A stretch of DNA of 58,532 nucleotides from Actinomycetes bacterium (lineage in GTDB: Bacteria; Actinomycetota; Acidimicrobiia; Acidimicrobiales; Palsa-688): contig JAJYMB010000043.1 of assembly GCA_021787365.1 (NCBI GenBank), positions 1 through 58,532 on the forward strand, read 5' to 3'. Under the pieces are notes generated by a model. It made no database searches. It was not told the DNA's origin and saw only the letters and a list, made by a program, of their open reading frames with translations. The translations under genes were made by a program, and so were the position numbers. This document shows positions 53,443-58,532 of this stretch, one piece after another (the stretch's first letter is position 1; each line of letters begins with the position of its first letter).

Positions 53443-54828
53443 ATGGCCCTGGCCCAAACGCGGACCGCACCAGGAAGGCGACCGTCTGCGCCCGTCCTCA
53501 GGCGCAACGTGCCGCGTCCCCCCGTGCCCTGGGCGGTCAATGCGGCTTTGGTCGTTCTCGGCCTTGGCTTCGGCGCCACGCTGGCGTCCGCCGTGACCTC
53601 GGAGACGCTTTCCGCGCTTCGAGCCCCGGGCGGAGTCGCGATGTTCCTAGGAGGGGTGACCGGCCTCGCCGGCACTTACCTCGCGCTCGTGATGGTCCTG
53701 CTCGTCTCGCGCGTACCTCTGGTCGAGCGGGTGCTCGGCTTCGACGGGCTCCTCCGCTGGCACCGCCGCCTCGCGCCTTGGCCTATTTCGTTGATAGCGG
53801 CTCACGTCCTCCTCATCATCATCGGGTATTCCCAAGCCCAAAAGACCGGGTTATGGCACGAGATCGGCCTTATGGTCTCGACCTTCCCGTGGATGGTCGA
53901 GGCAACCATAGGTTTCGTCCTCATGATGGCTGTGGCCACGGTGTCCGCACGGTGGATCCGGCGCCGGGTGCGCCGCGAACGCTGGTGGGCATTCCACCTC
54001 TTCATGTACCTCGCCCTGGCCCTGTCGTTCGCGCACGTCATCGTGCTCGGCCCCTCGTTCGTGCGCCATCCCGTCACGCGCGTGCTCTGGATATTGTTCT
54101 GGATCGCTACGGCAGGTTTCGTGATCGCCTACCGGTTCGGCCTGCCTATCCTGCGGAGCCTACGTCACGGCCTCTCGGTGGCCGAAGTCCGCCAAGAAGC
54201 CCCGGGCGTCGTCTCTATTATGTTGCGCGGTCGAAAGCTCGACCGCCTCGCCGTCTCGGGTGGGCAGTTTTTCCAGTGGCGCTTCCTTACGAAGGGGTTG
54301 TGGTGGCAAGCGCACCCATTTACCCTTTCGGCCCGGCCAAGCGGCTCGCACCTTCGCCTCACAGTGAAATCGGTCGGTGATTATTCATCGGCCGTCGCCC
54401 AGCTGAAACCGGGCACCCGAGTAGCCATCGAGGGCCCGTACGGCGTGTTCACTTCGCACGCCAGGCGCCGGCGGAAGGCCTTGCTCATATCGGGCGGCGT
54501 CGGTGTCACAGCCATCAGGTCGCTGCTCGAGGACCTGCCGCAGAGCGCCGAACCAGTGGTGGTCATGCGAGCATCGACAAAGCAAGACCTCGTCCTCCTG
54601 TCGGAGGTCATCGAGCTCGTTGCCCTGCGCAAAGGCCGCGTGTACGAATGGGTCGGGCCCCGCTCCGATGTGAAGCTCGACCGCCTGGCGCAACTTGTGC
54701 CGGACTTCAGGAAGCGCGACGTCTATGTGTCCGGCCCACGTGGCTTCGTGAGCACCGTCACTTCCCTTATGTCGCGCATGGGCGTGCCTGCCGATGCGCT
54801 CCACTTTGAGGCGTACGAGTTGGCATGA
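53443..54828 (+). CDS. Ferric-reductase-like membrane flavocytochrome
   Basis: 461 aa. About six membrane segments (residues about 30-225) form a ferric-reductase/NOX-like domain. Two His pairs look like heme ligands: 'LLRWHRRLAPWPISLIAAHVLL' and 'WWAFHLFMYLALALSFAHVIVL'. The cytoplasmic half is a ferredoxin-reductase module with the FAD motif 'QAHPFTLSARPSG', 'VEGPYGVF'-type 'IEGPYGVFTS' and the NAD(P)H motif 'LLISGGVGVTAIRSLLED'. It should carry electrons from NAD(P)H through FAD and two hemes to the outer face. It is followed 10 nt later by an exported FMN-binding protein, the likely acceptor. Confidence 0.9.
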   Translation: MALAQTRTAPGRRPSAPVLRRNVPRPPVPWAVNAALVVLGLGFGATLASAVTSETLSALRAPGGVAMFLGGVTGLAGTYLALVMVLLVSRVPLVERVLGFDGLLRWHRRLAPWPISLIAAHVLLIIIGYSQAQKTGLWHEIGLMVSTFPWMVEATIGFVLMMAVATVSARWIRRRVRRERWWAFHLFMYLALALSFAHVIVLGPSFVRHPVTRVLWILFWIATAGFVIAYRFGLPILRSLRHGLSVAEVRQEAPGVVSIMLRGRKLDRLAVSGGQFFQWRFLTKGLWWQAHPFTLSARPSGSHLRLTVKSVGDYSSAVAQLKPGTRVAIEGPYGVFTSHARRRRKALLISGGVGVTAIRSLLEDLPQSAEPVVVMRASTKQDLVLLSEVIELVALRKGRVYEWVGPRSDVKLDRLAQLVPDFRKRDVYVSGPRGFVSTVTSLMSRMGVPADALHFEAYELA

Positions 54829-54838
54829 AGGAGCTAGC

Positions 54839-55342
54839 TTGAAAAAGGCCGCTACCACTGCTGCGTCTGCGGTTACGGGTTTCGCCGTTGTGCTCGGCGC
54901 CCATTTCGCCCGCTCCTCTCCCCACTCCTTGGCACTGGGTGGCAACAATGCGGCGCCAACGCCGACGTCGTCCCCCACCACCTCGGCACCGAGCAAGGCA
55001 ACTGGCGGTGGAGCTGTCGGGCCGCCGGCGGTCAACCAGACAACAACCTCTGCCCCAACAGGACAGCTAGCCTCTGCCCTCGGCGCGAGCGAGCAGTACG
55101 GCTACGGAGTCCTCTCGGTCAAAGTCACCGTGACGGGGAGCCATATCACAGACGTGAGCGTGGCCAACCTGCGGACCGCCGAGTCGTATTCGCAATACAT
55201 CGCCCAACAGGTCATCCCGATATTGCGGAAAGAGGTGCTCCAGGCCCAGGGGATCCAGGTCAACGGCATTGCTGGGGCGACCTACACGACTGAGGCCTAC
55301 CTCTTGTCGGTGAGGTCGGCCCTTCAAAAGCTCCACGTCTGA
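54839..55342 (+). CDS. Exported FMN-binding-domain protein
   Basis: 167 aa. A membrane anchor or signal at residues about 3-20 ('ATTAASAVTGFAVVLGAHF') is followed by a Thr/Pro/Ser linker and an FMN-binding domain like those of RnfG/NqrC: 'GYGVLSVKVTVTGSHITDVSVAN' and the attachment motif 'NGIAGATYTTEAYLLSV'. In relatives FMN is bound covalently to the Thr of (S/T)GAT by an ApbE transferase; here the motif reads AGAT, and no apbE is in the window. TTG 54839 is preceded by AAGGAG at 5 nt and follows the flavocytochrome stop by 10 nt. Together they look like a transmembrane electron chain. Confidence 0.87.
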   Translation: MKKAATTAASAVTGFAVVLGAHFARSSPHSLALGGNNAAPTPTSSPTTSAPSKATGGGAVGPPAVNQTTTSAPTGQLASALGASEQYGYGVLSVKVTVTGSHITDVSVANLRTAESYSQYIAQQVIPILRKEVLQAQGIQVNGIAGATYTTEAYLLSVRSALQKLHV

Positions 55343-55410
55343 GGCCACGGTCACGGCCGGCCGGGCCGGCGAGGAGAGGCCACGGTCACGGCCGGCCGGG
55401 CCGGCGAGGA
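55341..55410. repeat. Perfect 35-bp tandem duplication
   Basis: Two identical 35-bp copies (55341-55375, 55376-55410). The first starts within the stop codon of the FMN-binding gene. The unit is very GC-rich and contains gccggccgggccggc-like palindromes. Confidence 0.95.
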
Positions 55411-55824
55411 CCCGTGGCAGGCCCCTGACCGCACGGCTGGCGACGCCGGGGCTTACGCCTGCAGCCGGCGGGGCCAGCTCTTCCAGGCGACGGCGTAGCG
55501 GGGGCCTATGGACGAAGGTGGTAGCGGCCGGCCAGGGCCGGGGGCGGCTTACCCATGTGGCCGGCCGCGCTTACGTCACCACGGTCGGCCGGGCCGACTG
55601 GCCTCGTTCTGGGTGCGCTCTCGCCTTCCCGGTGCGCTGAAGCGCGCTGGAACGCGCCCGGGTGCCCCCGGTTGGGAATACTGCACCGAGAAACCAGCCC
55701 CACGGGCAACTCGGCGCGCTTAGCGCGCTTGGCGGTCCTTGTTGGGCAACTCGAAGGCTGCTGGAGCAAGCGAGCCTCTTCCGGGGGGGCTACAGGCAGG
55801 CCCCTTAGCCCCCCTTAGCCCCCC
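55343..55824. other. 482-nt gap without a supported gene
   Basis: Besides the 35-bp duplication it contains gcgcgcttagcgcgc (a small palindrome near 55715), two copies of gggcaactcg, and three ccccttagcc units before the NAGPA-domain gene's stop. Short frames on both strands lack start sites or family features. No terminator with a T-run is seen between the two converging genes. Confidence 0.6.
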
Positions 55825-55830
55825 TTAGCC
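55801..55830. repeat. Three 10-bp repeats over the stop of the NAGPA-domain gene
   Basis: ccccttagcc occurs three times without a break. The last copy supplies the TAA stop on the minus strand, so the stop is effectively repeated downstream. Confidence 0.85.
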
Positions 55831-57360
55831 CGAGATCGGCGCGCCTGGGAGGAGCACCTCGAAAAAGTCGCGGGCCTCCAACACTGGCGGGAGGTAGCGG
55901 TCCGCCGAGCGCTGCATCTGTGGGTAGAGCTTGGTCCCGGTCACCTCCAAGGGATGACCGGCTACGTGCGAGTAGAAGTTGAAGGTGACCCAGTAGGGGT
56001 TCATGTCGAGGGTCATCGCTCTCACCGCCCCAGCGCGCTGGAGCGACTCGGCGAGCGTCTTGGCCGTCAGCGCCGGCCCGGCCACGTAAACGAGCGCCCC
56101 GTCGGCCGTTATGCCGACGCCGCTGCGGGGCACGACGGCCCCTCCTCCGAGGGTGTAGCCCCAGATGGCGTTGTCGGTGTAGGTGGCCGAGGGCGCTATA
56201 TGGCCGTTGTTGACAAGCAGGACCAGGTTTTGCAGGACGGAGGCCACGCCGGGGCCCATCTTCACCTGTGTGCCCCAAGCGCCGATGTTGACCTGGCCGT
56301 CTTTGTAGATGACAAACGAAGCCGCTCCCTTCACGAGGGGCACGGCGGCCCTACCTTCCGCGTAGAAGCCGCCCTTGGCGTTCGAGAAGAGGAAACCCCC
56401 GTTGAAAGCTGCTACGAGGTAGGGCAGCTCGGCGTAGGTCACGTAGGGAGGGTGCGACCACTTGCCGCCGGGCTCGAGCTGCCCGGGCACGAGCTCGAAG
56501 CGCAACAGCTTCGGGTCCATCCACACAGCCGAGGTGATCTCGCTCGTGTAGATTTTGTCGGCCCTGAACTGGGCCACGTACATGGCCGGGACACCGTGTA
56601 CGAGGGGCCCGGTCGGTTGCCATTTCCCTTCTCCCGGCAGCGCCGGCTGCACCACTAGCGGCACCGGCGACGGAGGGGCCAGGCCGGGGCGGGTGGTCGT
56701 GGTAGGCGCCTGGGTCGTCGACGTGACAGGAGCGGTAGTGGCGGTGGGCCTCGAGGTGGGCGTGGCCGGCGTATTGGTGCCCGGCGCGGTGGAACTGGAG
56801 GGCGACGAACTGGGGCTGGCGGACGACCCGGGGCTGGCGGACGAGCCGGGGCTGGCGGTCGAGCCGGGGCTGGCGGTCGACGAACTGGGGCTGGCGGACG
56901 AGCCGGGGCCAGCGGTCGACGGGCTGCGGGTACCCACCGGGCCAACCGCTACTGTCCCGGGGACCTTGTTGAGGCCCTTGGGGCGCCCGCCCTTGGGCGG
57001 GGCCTTCAGCGAGTAGTACATCTGCTCGAACTGTTTCGCGAACCACCCGGCGTGGTTGGCACGCAGCCAATCAGCCCACTTGGCCTCGAAGCTGATGTTG
57101 CCCGGCGAGAACGCCGCGCCGACGAGGGAGACCCCGACCAGCACGCCGAGCAGGCTGGGGACGACCAGCAGGTAGCGCCAGCGCCGGCGCCAGCCCTTCC
57201 GGGCCGCAGCGTGCTGGGACCCTCCACCCCTGCGTCCTCCCTGAGGTACCGACCGGAACGGCGGGCCCTCGTAAGGGGGCCTCCGGGGCGGCCGCGTGGG
57301 CCCGGACGTCACGGCAGGCAAGCTAGCCGGTCGGTCGAGTTCTGTGGCCATCGCGGCCAT
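55825..57360 (-). CDS. Membrane-anchored protein with NAGPA-type (phosphodiester glycosidase) domain
   Basis: About 511 aa. A basic proline-rich cytoplasmic N-tail of about 60 residues precedes one membrane segment ('YLLVVPSLLGVLVGVSLVG'), then an extracellular stretch, a Ser/Pro/Ala-rich linker with ASPGSS repeats, and a C-terminal domain (about 270-511) of the phosphodiester glycosidase (NAGPA, PF09992-like) family. Its hallmarks are 'YLVAAFNGGFLFSNAKGGFYAEG', 'LLVNNGHI' and 'RAMTLDMNPYWVTFNFY' near the end. Relatives remove sugar-phosphate caps or act on exopolysaccharide; the real substrate is unknown. ATG 57360 has AAGGTG about 11 nt upstream; ATG 57387 is the longer option. It is divergent from the kelch gene. 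Confidence 0.82.
   Translation of the reverse strand: MAAMATELDRPASLPAVTSGPTRPPRRPPYEGPPFRSVPQGGRRGGGSQHAAARKGWRRRWRYLLVVPSLLGVLVGVSLVGAAFSPGNISFEAKWADWLRANHAGWFAKQFEQMYYSLKAPPKGGRPKGLNKVPGTVAVGPVGTRSPSTAGPGSSASPSSSTASPGSTASPGSSASPGSSASPSSSPSSSTAPGTNTPATPTSRPTATTAPVTSTTQAPTTTTRPGLAPPSPVPLVVQPALPGEGKWQPTGPLVHGVPAMYVAQFRADKIYTSEITSAVWMDPKLLRFELVPGQLEPGGKWSHPPYVTYAELPYLVAAFNGGFLFSNAKGGFYAEGRAAVPLVKGAASFVIYKDGQVNIGAWGTQVKMGPGVASVLQNLVLLVNNGHIAPSATYTDNAIWGYTLGGGAVVPRSGVGITADGALVYVAGPALTAKTLAESLQRAGAVRAMTLDMNPYWVTFNFYSHVAGHPLEVTGTKLYPQMQRSADRYLPPVLEARDFFEVLLPGAPISG
56790..56930. repeat. Degenerate repeats encoding the linker of the NAGPA-domain protein
   Basis: Copies of ggggctggcggacga and variants encode the ASPGSS/ASPSSS linker. 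They are 15-18 bp long and keep frame. Confidence 0.75.
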
Positions 57361-57431
57361 CTTTCGCCAGGCACCTTGCTCGAGCATGAACCGCGACGGG
57401 CCGGTTCACCATCCCGTCATGTCGTGTGAAT

Positions 57432-57437
57432 TAGCCT
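57432..57437 (+). promoter_or_regulatory. Leaderless-type -10 box of the kelch-like gene
   Basis: TAGCCT, then 7 nt, then GTG 57445. The in-frame TGA at 57427 rules out anything further upstream. Confidence 0.55.
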
Positions 57438-57444
57438 CGAACTA

Positions 57445-58532
57445 GTGGGCCACCAACCAGGCGGAGGGGCCGGTGGCGCAGGCCAGCGGCGTGGTCTCGG
57501 TCCGCGGTCTCGGGCCCAGCTCCCACGCCGTGCGGGACGCCTGCCAGGTGTGCCACTTCGCTCTCGTGCCGCGCGACGCCCAAGCTGGAAGCCCGCCCTC
57601 CTCGGCGTGGTGGCACTCGCGGCGCTCATCGTGGGCGTATGGTCCGCCGGGGGCTCCGGGGCGAAGGCCCCGACGCGTGAGCGACCGCATGTAGCGGCAA
57701 AGCCGGAACATGCGGTCGCACCTGCCCGGAAGAAACCAGCAAGCCAGGCCCTGCCGGCCACCATGGCGGGCCTCTTGCCCTGGCAGCTCCAGGCGCCGAT
57801 CAGCCGGGAGGCCGTGCTACCCGAGGACCCGGCGGGCACGCTGGTCGTGGCCGGGGGGCTGATGTCGTCCGGGACATCGGCCAGCGCCGCCTTCCGGCTC
57901 GACATGTCGACTGGCCAGCTGTCTTTGATCGGGCAACTGGGCTCCGCCACCCATGACGCCGCGGCAGCCGCGTTCGGTGGCACAGGCTTGGTGTTCGGCG
58001 GCGGGACGGCCTCGCCGGCCACGACCGCGCAGGAGCTGAGCCCTTCGGGCGCGTCCAGCGCGTTGGCCCCCCTGCCCCAGCCCAGGGCTGACGCTGTAGC
58101 GGTCGTGACCGGGGGCGTTGCGTACATCGTCGGGGGTTACAGCGGCCCCCACTTGGACTCCGAGGTGCTAGCCACCACCGGTGGCAAGAGCTACCACCAG
58201 GTGGCTGCCCTACCCGTGCCCGTGCGCTACCCTGCCGTGGCGTCCCTGGACGGGCTCATATATGTGTTCGGGGGCCAGTCCGCCTCCGGCAGCCTCGTCA
58301 CTGACATCCAGGTTGTGGACCCCCGGAGCCGGACGGCCAAAGTGGTGGGCCACCTCCCCCTGCCGCTGGCCGGTGCCTCAGCCGGCGACCTCCAAGGCAT
58401 CATCTACTTGGCCGGCGGGGTGAGCACCGGCGGGGTGAGCACCGGCGGGGTGAGCACCGGCGGGGTGAGCACCGGCGGGGTGAGCACCGGCGGGGTGAGC
58501 ACCGGCGGGGCAGAGACCGGCACCGGCCCAGC
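57445..58532 (+). CDS. Membrane-anchored kelch-like beta-propeller protein, 3' end outside window
   Basis: At least 362 codons, open to the window edge and hence absent from simple ORF lists. A basic Gly/Pro/Arg N-tail of about 50 residues leads to one membrane segment ('PALLGVVALAALIVGVW'), then a linker and a propeller with kelch-like repeats: 'TLVVAGGLMSSGTSASAAFRLD', 'AVAVVTGGVAYIVGGYSGPHLDSEVL', 'AVASLDGLIYVFGGQSASGSLVTDIQ' and 'DLQGIIYLAGGVSTGG'. The N-tail, single span and linker mirror the divergent NAGPA-domain neighbour, 84 nt away. The last visible codons are six GGVST repeats from a 15-bp array. Confidence 0.8.
   Translation, partial: MGHQPGGGAGGAGQRRGLGPRSRAQLPRRAGRLPGVPLRSRAARRPSWKPALLGVVALAALIVGVWSAGGSGAKAPTRERPHVAAKPEHAVAPARKKPASQALPATMAGLLPWQLQAPISREAVLPEDPAGTLVVAGGLMSSGTSASAAFRLDMSTGQLSLIGQLGSATHDAAAAAFGGTGLVFGGGTASPATTAQELSPSGASSALAPLPQPRADAVAVVTGGVAYIVGGYSGPHLDSEVLATTGGKSYHQVAALPVPVRYPAVASLDGLIYVFGGQSASGSLVTDIQVVDPRSRTAKVVGHLPLPLAGASAGDLQGIIYLAGGVSTGGVSTGGVSTGGVSTGGVSTGGVSTGGAETGTGP
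58414..58518. repeat. 15-bp tandem array in the kelch-like gene
   Basis: Six identical ggcggggtgagcacc units (58414-58503) and a seventh changed one. They encode GGVST in frame, apparently inside a propeller blade or loop. Confidence 0.95.

Noticed and set aside
55506-55769. Short frames on both strands in the 55343-55824 gap
   Set aside because: No ribosome binding site or leaderless -10 box and no recognisable protein features; repeats dominate the gap.

Overview
The window is very GC-rich chromosomal DNA, most likely from an actinobacterium and, by inference, from an Acidimicrobiia-like lineage. Three things point there. First, housekeeping gene order is actinobacterial: uvrC-rapZ-yvcK beside gap-pgk-tpiA-secG, and rpsA-coaE-uvrB with uvrA nearby. 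Second, about ten genes carry a TAnnnT box 6-8 nt before an ATG or GTG, as expected for leaderless transcripts. Third, there are many secreted proteins with Ser/Thr/Pro linkers, including two acid-type (G1, eqolisin) peptidases joined to a 'GYWL..DGGVF.FG' repeat domain. No rRNA, tRNA, insertion sequence, integrase or CRISPR array was seen.

Layout. 1-3603: part of an Opp/Dpp ABC transporter (binding protein and two ATPases, no permease in view). 3842-7191: the glycolytic operon gap-pgk-tpiA-secG. 7365-13312: uvrC, a methyltransferase, rapZ and yvcK; the slot usually held by whiA has an unrecognised secreted protein instead. 13492-15707: a secreted protein made of two repeats, a strong terminator, then a decayed ATPase gene. 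15870-26134: uvrA (with a LexA-like box), a beta-propeller lipoprotein, rpsA-coaE, uvrB and a secreted protein. With uvrC, all three excision-repair subunits lie within about 14 kb.

26343-33890: a complete Opp/Dpp-type ABC operon (binding protein, two permeases, two ATPases) behind a LacI-family regulator, with a recognisable promoter and an AACCGGTT operator. 34001-37658: the tandem G1 peptidases. 37732-44589: two APH-fold kinases, a small hypothetical, a bifunctional proline-oxidising PutA-like enzyme and a PIG-L/MshB-like deacetylase. 44744-50961: a carbohydrate (probably uronate) island with an SDR, a GH88-type unsaturated glucuronyl hydrolase, two Gfo/Idh/MocA oxidoreductases, a second LacI regulator and a palindromic operator. 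51073-55342: a UvrD-like helicase divergent from a ferric-reductase-like flavocytochrome and its FMN-binding partner. 55825-58532: a membrane-anchored NAGPA-domain protein divergent from a kelch-like membrane protein cut by the window end.

Working together, the second ABC operon, the GH88/Idh/SDR island and the G1 peptidases suggest a scavenger of oligosaccharides and protein in an acidic habitat (inference). Short tandem repeats of 10-35 bp recur across the window, often inside the 3' ends or linkers of genes (uvrC, rpsA, the kelch gene) or over stop codons.
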